Shown one piece after another: positions 5,361-11,068 of a stretch of 11,068 nt of DNA (positions within the stretch are counted from its first letter, which is position 1; each line of letters begins with the position of its first letter). The notes below the pieces were generated by a model. It saw only the letters and a program-made list of their open reading frames with translations, did no database searches and was not told the origin of the DNA. The DNA is from Saprospiraceae bacterium UBA7328 (GTDB lineage: Bacteria; Bacteroidota; Bacteroidia; Chitinophagales; Saprospiraceae), in the NCBI GenBank assembly GCA_002471345.1, contig DKPS01000044.1, positions 1 through 11,068 of the forward strand, read 5' to 3'. The position numbers and the translations under genes are program-made.

Positions 5361-5924
5361 ATGACAAAGAATATAATAATATATATTACTTTTTTTTGGG
5401 CATCCATAACTCCTTTGCCAACTATTATTCTTATCAATGGCATTCCTCACTTTGTGATCCTAAATGATGATTTTTATATAAGTCAAGTAATACAATCAGT
5501 GCCCGATTATTTTGAATCAGAACTGTCCCATGAACAAATTGTAACAAGTCTTATTTCATCTCCTTCATTCCAAGAAAAGACCTCAGATCTATTGAGTGAC
5601 TTTTTCACAGCAAGTGATGTTACACTATTGAAAAACGTTGAATTCGTTCAGTTTTTTCCGAATAGAGCAATCCTAGATAGAATTGCAGTAGATAGAGTTA
5701 GAAATATAGCTCAAAGATATTCCGATGGTGAAATGAAAATTATTTACCTTAAAATTTCTCACCAAGGATCTAGTGCTTCTAGAGTATTAGCTCAAAATAG
5801 ATTATTCTCTGTAAAAGATTTACTCATTTCTTTTGGTGTTGATCAATATGCGATAGTAACAGAGATGGCAAATACTGACAGAGCGGGTGAGAACTCTTTT
5901 TTAAGAGTAGACTATGGTAGGTAG
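5361..5924 (+). CDS. Membrane-anchored or exported protein with OmpA-C-like domain
   Basis: The start is the ATG at 5361 (187 aa); an in-frame ATG at 5298 would put operator C2 and the -7 element inside the gene. Residues ~4-25 (NIIIYITFFWASITPLPTII) form a signal peptide or signal anchor, without a lipobox. Residues ~93-187 have the OmpA C-terminal pattern: strand VEFVQFFPNRAIL, helix IAVDRVRNIAQRY, strand MKIIYLKISHQG, then LAQNRLFSVKDLLISFGV, comparable to the family's LSxxRAxxVxxxLxxxGV. The Asp usually found before this helix for binding diaminopimelate of peptidoglycan is not evident, so peptidoglycan binding is uncertain. It is likely a periplasmic-facing envelope protein. It ends 14 bp from the convergent hydrolase gene and shares the tandem operator with the HPF operon. 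Confidence 0.7.
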   Translation: MTKNIIIYITFFWASITPLPTIILINGIPHFVILNDDFYISQVIQSVPDYFESELSHEQIVTSLISSPSFQEKTSDLLSDFFTASDVTLLKNVEFVQFFPNRAILDRIAVDRVRNIAQRYSDGEMKIIYLKISHQGSSASRVLAQNRLFSVKDLLISFGVDQYAIVTEMANTDRAGENSFLRVDYGR

Positions 5925-5938
5925 AATGTTACAAATTT

Positions 5939-6874
5939 TTAGTTTTTGATAAATCTGACGATCTCTTCTACCAAATCTTCATGTAAGGGCAAATCAGGAT
6001 TAGTATAAGACTTCCTATTATCAAAAAAGTTATCTCCAACATTTTTGAGAACATGGTTCATACCTTCCAAACTAATCATCTGAGTTTCATTTGCATCAGC
6101 CATGGCTTGAGATTCATCTTCTGAAATCTGAGAATCAGAAGTACCATGCACCACAAGTATGGGTATATTGAGTTTTTTAGCTTCTTCACCTGGATTGTAT
6201 TTGAGCCAAGATATCAAGAATGGTTGTACGCTCAATCTAAATAAGGACGACAAATAAGGAGGGAAGTCCTCGGTTGTATTCCCCATTTCTAGAGAATTAA
6301 TTACGGCTTCAACTTTATCTATTTCTTTAAGACCTTGTGATTCTAATTGCCTTTTCAGAGATGCCCCTAAAGGCTTCCCAGGGCCACACAAAGAAATAAT
6401 TTTAGAGACGTTCACTCTTTGAGCAGCCAAAATTCCTACTAATGACCCTTGGCTATGTCCCATGACCAATATTTCATTAAATCGATCGTCTCCTTCTAAA
6501 TGTTCTATCCATGCCACAGCATCATCTACAAAGTCATCAAATGAAATGTCCTCTTCTTTCACATTATTAATATATTCCGGATAACAGCTCCTCTTATCAT
6601 ATCTTAAGCTTGCAATACCATTTTTTTGGAGTCCTTCGGCTAAATATTTTAAGGAGTTATTCTGCAAAGTCTTTTGATTACCATCTCTATCTGTAGGTCC
6701 TGATCCAGAAATAAAAAGAACTATTGGCACCTGCTGATTTTCCCCTGGCTTTAGCAATGTTCCTTCTAATGTGAGTCCCTTTACATTGACTTTCAACGTA
6801 TCTCCTTCTGTAAAGCCTAAAAGAGCAAATGACATTAGAATTAAACAAATGGAGTTATAATATTTATTTGTCAT
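5939..6874 (-). CDS. Exported alpha/beta hydrolase (serine hydrolase)
   Basis: This 311-aa protein has an N-terminal signal peptide (hydrophobic ICLILMSFALLGF, residues ~9-21) and then an alpha/beta-hydrolase fold. The probable oxyanion region is SGSGPTDRDGN (56-66). The nucleophile elbow GHSQGS places Ser141 as the nucleophile; the acid is likely Asp247 in HGTSDSQI and the base His274 in EGMNHVLK, both in the expected order. It resembles periplasmic esterase/dienelactone-hydrolase-like proteins common in Bacteroidota; the natural substrate is unknown. The ATG at 6874 overlaps the end of the upstream membrane-protein frame by 11 nt, so translation was probably coupled to it. That upstream gene is now interrupted, which may reduce expression. 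Confidence 0.88.
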   Translation of the reverse strand: MTNKYYNSICLILMSFALLGFTEGDTLKVNVKGLTLEGTLLKPGENQQVPIVLFISGSGPTDRDGNQKTLQNNSLKYLAEGLQKNGIASLRYDKRSCYPEYINNVKEEDISFDDFVDDAVAWIEHLEGDDRFNEILVMGHSQGSLVGILAAQRVNVSKIISLCGPGKPLGASLKRQLESQGLKEIDKVEAVINSLEMGNTTEDFPPYLSSLFRLSVQPFLISWLKYNPGEEAKKLNIPILVVHGTSDSQISEDESQAMADANETQMISLEGMNHVLKNVGDNFFDNRKSYTNPDLPLHEDLVEEIVRFIKN

Positions 6875-7328
6875 TTTGCCTCTTATTTTTAATTATCGAC
6901 TGAATCTCCTTGATAAAACGTTCCTTTTCATCAATGAAAATTGCCAGCTTTTTATACTCCTTTGTAAAACCATAAACACCATCTATTATATGATTTTCGT
7001 GAAGAGAAAGAACTAAGTTATGTGTATCTATTATACCTAATGGGCTAAATTGGATTATACTTTTATCATTTGGAAGGGTTCTTTTATCAGCTTGAATACT
7101 CTGTAACTTTTTAAATGGGATAACAGTAACATTAAAAAAGCCATATCTGAGCGTTAGCAATCGATTTTCATAGTCAATAAAACTGGGTCGTCTATCCATT
7201 GACTTGATCAGCGCCCAAATCTGAAGACAGGTATATAAGCTTACAAAGCTGAGAATCCAAGCAGCTTTATTGCTCCATTGTCCGATCAAAAGGTGTACCG
7301 CCAAGGTTTCTATAGCTATAATGAACAT
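6864..7328 (-). CDS. C-terminal part of the interrupted membrane protein
   Basis: From the ATG at 7328 the fragment has 154 aa, but the same frame is open a further 25 codons upstream to the TGA, through a soluble stretch that looks like genuine protein. It contains two membrane helices (about residues 1-18 and 24-46 of this fragment) and then a strand-rich soluble region ending in a basic tail (IIKNKRQNDK). There is no recognisable promoter or start signal of its own. Its last codons overlap the start of the hydrolase gene by 11 nt. Confidence 0.55.
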   Translation of the reverse strand: MFIIAIETLAVHLLIGQWSNKAAWILSFVSLYTCLQIWALIKSMDRRPSFIDYENRLLTLRYGFFNVTVIPFKKLQSIQADKRTLPNDKSIIQFSPLGIIDTHNLVLSLHENHIIDGVYGFTKEYKKLAIFIDEKERFIKEIQSIIKNKRQNDK

Positions 7329-7403
7329 GAATATTACTATTACAGATTTAATTCCATTTTTTTTGAAATAGGTGTATTCATTCTTTGATACATTAACCTT
7401 GCT

Positions 7404-7895
7404 TCAGGCAAAAAAACTGTAATAGACTACGGATATTTCTGCTGCCAATAACAACCCTATTCTTGATGGAAAAGTATCAAAACAGGCCTCCTTAATTGCA
7501 TCATACCATTCTAGGTTAGTATTGTGTATTTTGATTTTGGTAAATACAGCTTTAGACTTCAAAATCAAAAAAGTAACGACGCCAATTTCAACCAATGGTA
7601 AAGCAAAGTATTTCACTTGATTCAAAATTCGTTGCTCAGATTCAGGAATTAAATAAGTCGCTGAAAAGAGACAAAATATAAACACAGAGGCAACTGAAAT
7701 ATTTGGAATTGATGTCTTTCTTATTGCTAAAAAGTATAGGAGCGGAATTGTTACATAAAAATCTAATGTTACTCCTAAAAATATAGAATCATATGACTGA
7801 AGATCATCTAAGGATAAAGTCATTCCAACTAAAAACATAAAAACTAATAGTGGAAATAACATTCCCAATTTGGGCCATAAAACACTTTTAATCAT
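7404..7895 (-). CDS. N-terminal part of the interrupted membrane protein
   Basis: This 163-aa part is what would be made if the TGA at 7404 terminates translation. It contains about five membrane helices and ends in the middle of the helix ISVVYYSFFA, an unnatural end for a membrane protein. The ATG at 7895 is the last base triplet of a perfect 10-bp inverted repeat, so the start codon may be masked in mRNA. The stop is preceded by seven T residues in the sense strand (7410-7416), but a frameshift there would not explain the break, since both halves share one frame. Confidence 0.6.
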   Translation of the reverse strand: MIKSVLWPKLGMLFPLLVFMFLVGMTLSLDDLQSYDSIFLGVTLDFYVTIPLLYFLAIRKTSIPNISVASVFIFCLFSATYLIPESEQRILNQVKYFALPLVEIGVVTFLILKSKAVFTKIKIHNTNLEWYDAIKEACFDTFPSRIGLLLAAEISVVYYSFFA

Positions 7896-7919
7896 AAATC
7901 TTAAGATACAGATTTATGA
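7892..7919 (-). promoter_or_regulatory. Perfect 10-bp inverted repeat enclosing the start codon of the membrane-protein gene
   Basis: On the minus strand TCATAAATCT, an 8-nt loop and AGATTTATGA form a perfect 10-bp stem. The ATG start codon (7893-7895) is inside the 3' arm. In mRNA this would place the start codon in a hairpin; as DNA it could be a repressor site. Function untested. Confidence 0.5.
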
Positions 7920-7927
7920 AACAACAA

Positions 7928-7973
7928 TCTCTTCATTTCCACTAAATGAGGAGATACATAGAAATTCCTCCTC
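7928..7973. repeat. Two mutually exclusive hairpins
   Basis: TCTCTTCATTT (7928-7938) pairs with AAATGAGGAGA (7944-7954) over 11 positions with one mismatch (a G-U pair in plus-strand RNA) and a 5-nt loop. The GAGGAG of the second arm (7948-7953) can instead pair with CTCCTC (7968-7973). The region lies between divergent genes (7895 and 8168), and both strands could transcribe it. Confidence 0.4.
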
Positions 7974-8167
7974 TACATAGTACACATACTGATATTCCTA
8001 TACTTTTAATCTATTCACTGACAGTTCATCACCTTCTTATTGTTAGGTTTTTGATTTAGAACTACTAATGCTTTGTATTTTAACAAAAAAAAAATTTGAT
8101 TCAGTTCCAACTATTGGATACCTACTAATCACTTTATACTAAAACATCGAAAAACATACCAGGTAAC

Positions 8168-8734
8168 GTGACAGGAGTTAAGAGTTCTGATTGGCTCACA
8201 GATGACGAAAAACATATGATACAAAAGTGTATCAATGGAGATGCCTATTATGAAAAAAAACTTTACAGACTATATGTCCAGGCTATGTGCAGTAGAGCCG
8301 TCAGAATGATTGGAGAAGAGGAGTCTGCCAAAGATGCATTACAGGATGCATTCATTGAGGTATTCAAATCTCTACCAAAATTTAGAGGTGAGTGTACTTT
8401 GGGTGCTTGGATCAAAAAAATAGTGGTTCATACTTGTCTGAAATACCAGAAACAGAATAAAATGATATCCATTGAGAATATAAATAAAGTCGCTGAATTA
8501 GATAATCAATATGAACCCGATGAACAATTAATTACTGAAATGACGTGCATACATTATGCTATTAAACTTTTACCCGATGGATGTAGAAACATTTTGAATT
8601 TATACCTACTGGAAGGATATCAACACCAAGAGATAGCGAATATCATGAACATATCAGAATCAACTTCAAAAACACAATACAAAAGAGCAAAAATGATTCT
8701 AAGAGAATACTTAAAAGCCAATAGGAATAAATGA
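8168..8734 (+). CDS. ECF-type RNA polymerase sigma factor
   Basis: This 188-aa protein starts with GTG at 8168, which gives the usual short acidic lead before region 2 (LTDDEKHMIQKCINGD). Region 2 spans ~17-85, with the -10-recognition helix DALQDAFIEVFKSLPKFRG and Trp81 (GAWIKK). Region 4 spans ~125-183, with a helix-turn-helix at about 150-178 (YQHQEIANIMNISESTSKTQYKRAKMIL). There is no C-terminal extension. ECF sigma factors direct RNA polymerase to a small set of stress or envelope promoters and are normally held by a membrane anti-sigma factor; that partner is the next gene. The TGA stop (8732-8734) is immediately followed by the anti-sigma frame. The 272-bp divergent region upstream contains a run of ten A (8085-8094), but no promoter I can place. 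Confidence 0.92.
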   Translation: MTGVKSSDWLTDDEKHMIQKCINGDAYYEKKLYRLYVQAMCSRAVRMIGEEESAKDALQDAFIEVFKSLPKFRGECTLGAWIKKIVVHTCLKYQKQNKMISIENINKVAELDNQYEPDEQLITEMTCIHYAIKLLPDGCRNILNLYLLEGYQHQEIANIMNISESTSKTQYKRAKMILREYLKANRNK

Positions 8735-8780
8735 TCCATTCGAAAAAAAGATAAGAGACCATTTAGATGAGTTTGATCAA

Positions 8781-9284
8781 ATGGAAGCTTTGGATAAAGA
8801 TCTAATGTGGTCACATTTTGAGAGAAAGAGGCAATTAGGTAAGACCAATAAAATTCATTTCAAATTAAATAACGGTTGGTTTGCTGTAGCAGCCTCAATA
8901 GCAGCACTAGTAGCATGCCTAATTATTTTTCAGAATCAAAACAAAGTTCATAAAAATCTAATAGTCAACAATTTAGAACATCTGGATGAAGGACTTGTAG
9001 AGTATCAAGCCTCATTAGTTTCATCAATGGATTCTTATGCATCTACTATCAAATCTCTAGATGTTCGATTTGAAGAATTTCCAGAAATATCAGAATCATT
9101 AGATCAAGTAGAAAGACTAGCAAAAAGCTATCAAATAGATTTAAAACAATATGGACCAGATCCAAAGATTATAAAAGCAATACTAAAATGCGCAAAGCAA
9201 AAAGTAGAGCTCTATGAAATGCTATTATATCAAATAGAAATAAAAAAGTATCATGAAAAAAAGAATGAAAAGTTTAAAGTTTAG
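8781..9284 (+). CDS. Membrane-anchored anti-sigma-like protein, true start uncertain
   Basis: From the first ATG (8781) the product is 167 aa: a short cytoplasmic segment with W-S-H-F-E-R, one membrane helix at ~33-50 (WFAVAASIAALVACLIIF), and a periplasmic coiled or helical domain rich in Glu, Lys and Leu. That is the layout of Bacteroidota anti-sigma factors. The frame is open further upstream, from 8716, through N-D-P-F-E-K-K-I-R-D-H-L-D-E-F-D, which looks like the missing cytoplasmic sigma-binding lead, but it contains no ATG, GTG or TTG. An ATG at 8731 overlaps the sigma stop in another frame and ends after seven codons. It probably binds and inactivates the ECF factor. Its end overlaps the next gene by 32 nt. 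Confidence 0.75.
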   Translation: MEALDKDLMWSHFERKRQLGKTNKIHFKLNNGWFAVAASIAALVACLIIFQNQNKVHKNLIVNNLEHLDEGLVEYQASLVSSMDSYASTIKSLDVRFEEFPEISESLDQVERLAKSYQIDLKQYGPDPKIIKAILKCAKQKVELYEMLLYQIEIKKYHEKKNEKFKV

Positions 9285-10158
9285 CCCAAAGAAGACACAA
9301 ATTCATTGGTTATGGAGCATACTTCTGAGTATTATATCCATTAATACAAGTCAGGCAAAAACTGTCCATGAAAAGAAGCAAACTATCACTAAAGAAATCG
9401 AAGTTGATGCACAAACCATCATGTCTGTTTCTCATGATTTTGGTGATATTAGAATCGAAAAGTATAAAGGCTCTGTAGCCAAGATTGTTGCGGACCTAAC
9501 AGTAAGAGCTGAGGAGGATATTAATTTTGAAGATATAATTGACAAGTACAAAATAGATATTAGTAAGAGAGGTGGAAAAACTGAAGTAAAGGCTTCATTT
9601 GGAATAAAAAGTTGGGTGATTAATTCAGGAAGTTGGTTTTCTAAGGGTAAGCACTATATTGAGTTCAAAGATGGAACGAGGATAGATGCAAAAATCACGG
9701 ATTTAGACGCTCAACTTACACTATATATACCCAAAATATCCAAATTGGAACTAGACCATAAGCACCACAATATTTTCGGAGAAGACCTAGATTATGATTT
9801 AAAATTAGACCTATTTGATGGAGAATTTGATTTGGGGCATATAAATGGAGCCTTTGACCTTAATCTCAAACATGGAAGTGGTAAAAGTGGTGATGTTAAT
9901 TCTGCTACTCTAGACCTATTTGATTCTCATATCAAAATGCAAAAAGGTGGCGATATACTTTTAAAATCAAAACATTCAGATCTTAAAATGGAAAATGCCA
10001 AATCATTAGAAATGGATCTTTGGGATAGTGAATTAAGAATGAATTCTATTGAATCCATCTTAAATGGTAAAGAAAAACATTCCAAAATATTCATTAAAAG
10101 TATAGGTAGTGGTGATCTAGAGTTATTTGATAGTAGAATGGAAATTGATCAGGTTTGA
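9253..10158 (+). CDS. N-terminal part of the DUF4097-like protein
   Basis: This is the 301-aa product if the TGA at 10156 terminates. It keeps the signal peptide, the N-terminal domain (about 36-160, ending with the YIPKISKLEL strand typical of the family) and about three and a half of the LDLFD repeats. A second in-frame ATG (9265, MKSLKF) is an alternative start. It overlaps the anti-sigma gene by 32 nt, consistent with translational coupling. Confidence 0.6.
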   Translation: MKKRMKSLKFSPKKTQIHWLWSILLSIISINTSQAKTVHEKKQTITKEIEVDAQTIMSVSHDFGDIRIEKYKGSVAKIVADLTVRAEEDINFEDIIDKYKIDISKRGGKTEVKASFGIKSWVINSGSWFSKGKHYIEFKDGTRIDAKITDLDAQLTLYIPKISKLELDHKHHNIFGEDLDYDLKLDLFDGEFDLGHINGAFDLNLKHGSGKSGDVNSATLDLFDSHIKMQKGGDILLKSKHSDLKMENAKSLEMDLWDSELRMNSIESILNGKEKHSKIFIKSIGSGDLELFDSRMEIDQV

Positions 10159-10299
10159 GATTTAATCATTAATGGTAAACATAGTATCCATGAGTTTGGA
10201 AAAGTCGATAATCTTTCTTCTGATTGTTTTGATTGTAAGTTTCATATCAGTCAACTTACAAGTCTCTCAAGTCAAGAAAGTAAGCATAGTACCTATCAT

Positions 10300-10632
10300 G
10301 TGGAAAATCTAAATGAAGGAATATTTTTCAAAAAGGCTTTTGACGACCATTTAGAAGTGGAAAATACGAATAGCTCATTTTCTGGCTTAGAATTCAATGG
10401 TGAACATTCCACAATTAAAATTGATCTTCCTGAGAATCTATATTATCATGTAGATGTAGACGTAGAGTATGGAAATATAGATATGATAAGAGATGAATTT
10501 GAGCTCAATAAACATGTCGAAAAAAACTCGACTCTTACTTTGTTAGGCAAAAAGAAGGGAACTCCAGACTCTGCTCCCATTATAAAAGTTAAAGGGAAAG
10601 TAGTTAATGTTGATATTGAGAAGAAATCATAG
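10300..10632 (+). CDS. C-terminal part of the DUF4097-like protein
   Basis: The first possible start after the TGA is a GTG at 10300, giving 110 aa without a signal peptide. The same frame is open for 47 codons before it and encodes the fifth repeat (S-D-C-F-D-C in place of LDLFDS). The fragment has the C-terminal strands of the family (FNGEHSTIKIDLPENLYYHVDVDVEYGNI). An independent gene is unlikely. Confidence 0.45.
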   Translation: MENLNEGIFFKKAFDDHLEVENTNSSFSGLEFNGEHSTIKIDLPENLYYHVDVDVEYGNIDMIRDEFELNKHVEKNSTLTLLGKKKGTPDSAPIIKVKGKVVNVDIEKKS

Positions 10633-10637
10633 CATCT

Positions 10638-10676
10638 AGAATAGGTTTTGTCTTTTCGTCATTCAAATCCTATTCT
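10638..10676. terminator. Bidirectional stem-loop between convergent genes
   Basis: AGAATAGG (10638-10645) pairs perfectly with CCTATTCT (10669-10676), extended by TTT/AAA with one bulged base. It sits 5 bp after the stop of the DUF4097-like gene and 5 bp from the thioredoxin stop. The plus strand continues CTTCTTT. It could end transcription from both sides. Confidence 0.45.
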
Positions 10677-10681
10677 CTTCT

Positions 10682-10981
10682 TTACAAATGAGCCTCAATA
10701 GCGTCTAAAAGATTCTTTTTAGTTTGCATTCCCTTCTGAGTCCAAACAGCCTTCCCATTCTTAAAAATCATTAAAGTAGGCACACTTCTTACTTTGTACT
10801 GAGCCGCCAAGGTTTGATTTCTATCAATATCTATTTTGATAATTCTCGCCTTCCCTTTTGATTCTTTAGCCACTTCTTTAAGTATAGGCATTTGAGCCTT
10901 ACATGGTCCACACCATGTGGCGTAAAAATCAACTAATATTGGCTTTTTACTCTTTATTAGTTTTTGAAAACTTGCCTTCAT
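10682..10981 (-). CDS. trxA: Thioredoxin
   Basis: I place the start at the ATG at 10981 (99 aa, MKASFQKLIKS); an in-frame TTG at 11029 would add 16 residues unlike any thioredoxin. The active site is W-C-G-P-C-K (Cys at 24 and 27), preceded by ILVDFYAT and followed by the cis-Pro strand SVPTLMIFKNGK and the terminal helix KKNLLDAIEAHL. There is no signal peptide, so it acts in the cytoplasm as a general disulfide reductant. The protein is slightly shorter than the usual ~105 aa because the N-terminal strand is short. It is convergent with the DUF4097-like gene and probably transcribed alone. Confidence 0.92.
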   Translation of the reverse strand: MKASFQKLIKSKKPILVDFYATWCGPCKAQMPILKEVAKESKGKARIIKIDIDRNQTLAAQYKVRSVPTLMIFKNGKAVWTQKGMQTKKNLLDAIEAHL

Positions 10982-11031
10982 AGTTTGAATTCTAATCTTA
11001 ATAACTATGTAAGAATAAGATAAGTTCAATT

Positions 11032-11062
11032 CAAATTAACTAACAGCATAAACAAATAACAA
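11032..11062 (-). promoter_or_regulatory. Possible thioredoxin promoter
   Basis: On the minus strand TTG (11060-11062), 20 nt, then TTAATTTG (11032-11039), which matches five of the six fixed positions of TAnnTTTG. It lies about 50 nt upstream of the ATG. No TGA-N6-TCA site is visible near it, in contrast to the stress-cluster promoters. Confidence 0.3.
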
Positions 11063-11068
11063 TCAACA

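Larger units (their letters stand above)
6864..7895 (-). pseudogene. Membrane-protein gene interrupted by one in-frame TGA
   Basis: A single frame runs for 343 codons from the ATG at 7895 to the TAA at 6864, broken only by TGA at codon 164 (7404-7406). Before the stop lie five hydrophobic segments (about 10-27, 36-57, 67-82, 96-113, 147-163). After it come a soluble stretch (NEYTYFKKNG), two more helices (about 185-207 and 213-235) and a PH-like or strand-rich tail containing RRPSFIDYENRLLTLRYGFF. From memory, related Bacteroidota membrane proteins continue through this point as YYxFFxW followed by ENEFTYxKKxG, so the TGA probably replaces TGG (Trp). No frameshift is needed to rejoin the halves. 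It may be a recent nonsense mutation, a sequence error or a readthrough site. Function is unknown; its neighbour is the exported hydrolase. Confidence 0.7.
9253..10632 (+). pseudogene. DUF4097-like beta-repeat exported protein interrupted by one in-frame TGA
   Basis: One frame runs for 459 codons from ATG 9253 to TAG 10630-10632, broken only by TGA at codon 302 (10156-10158). The start region carries a signal peptide (WLWSILLSIISINTSQA, likely cleavage after A35). The body matches the putative-adhesin (DUF4097) style: FGDIRIEKYKG, then a series of strand repeats with the motif L-D-L-F-D-S starting at codons 185, 220, 254, 289 and 323. The spacing is 35, 34, 35, 34, with the TGA counted as one residue. 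The phase is thus kept across the stop, showing that the protein was continuous. In the repeat alignment the TGA sits opposite Gly233 and is followed by the same Asp, so GGA to TGA is the likely change. It is third in the sigma/anti-sigma operon and likely an envelope protein. Confidence 0.75.

Noticed and set aside
8085..8094. Run of ten A upstream of the sigma gene as a terminator or slippage site
   Set aside because: No hairpin is associated with it and it is not in a coding region; probably just an AT-rich upstream tract.
8620..8814. Minus-strand open frame across the sigma/anti-sigma junction
   Set aside because: It is antisense to the well-supported sigma region 4 and has no features of its own.
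7404..10158. General reassignment of TGA to Trp or Gly in this organism
   Set aside because: The ECF sigma gene and the USP fusion end naturally at TGA, TGG encodes Trp throughout, and the two interior TGAs seem to replace different residues (Trp and Gly).

Overview
The window looks like AT-rich chromosomal DNA from a member of the Bacteroidota, probably a Cytophagia-type marine or soil bacterium. The signs are the absence of Shine-Dalgarno sequences, matches to the Bacteroidota -7 promoter element TAnnTTTG, an ECF sigma/anti-sigma/DUF4097-like module, and several protein families I associate with that phylum. The exact genus cannot be read from the sequence.

Layout. Positions 1-5248 (minus strand) form a stress/dormancy cluster: the first codons of a universal stress protein (USP) running off the left edge, a thioredoxin-fold/USP fusion, a four-helix membrane protein, a copper-chaperone-like HMA protein, a CBS-pair protein, a lipoprotein of unknown function, a tandem USP, a short ribosome hibernation factor (HPF) and a small conserved protein. 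At 5361-5924 (plus) a diverging gene encodes an OmpA-C-like envelope protein. Positions 5939-7895 (minus) carry an exported alpha/beta hydrolase behind a membrane-protein gene cut by one in-frame TGA. Positions 8168-10632 (plus) carry an ECF sigma factor, a membrane anti-sigma protein with no visible start codon for its likely N-terminus, and a DUF4097-like beta-repeat protein also cut by one in-frame TGA. A thioredoxin gene (10682-10981, minus) closes the window.

The main discovery is regulatory. Three intergenic regions of the stress cluster each hold two copies of a 5-4-5 palindrome of the type ATGAY-N4-RTCAn (core TGA-N6-TCA, as in Crp/FNR-family sites). In each pair the two centres are exactly 22 bp apart. 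In each case the site nearest the gene is centred exactly 29.5 bp from the first base of a TAnnTTTG-like -7 element. At the divergent promoter (5227/5361) one pair serves both directions with the same 29.5 bp geometry on each side. I infer a Crp/FNR-type regulon controlling USPs, CBS, HPF and envelope proteins, functionally similar to the mycobacterial dormancy (DosR) gene set.

The second theme is gene interruption. Two genes carry single in-frame TGA codons inside otherwise continuous reading frames; in one, a 34/35-residue repeat keeps its phase across the stop. Together with the anti-sigma start problem, this suggests gene decay, sequence error or, less likely, recoding. TGA is also used as an apparently normal terminator elsewhere in the window.
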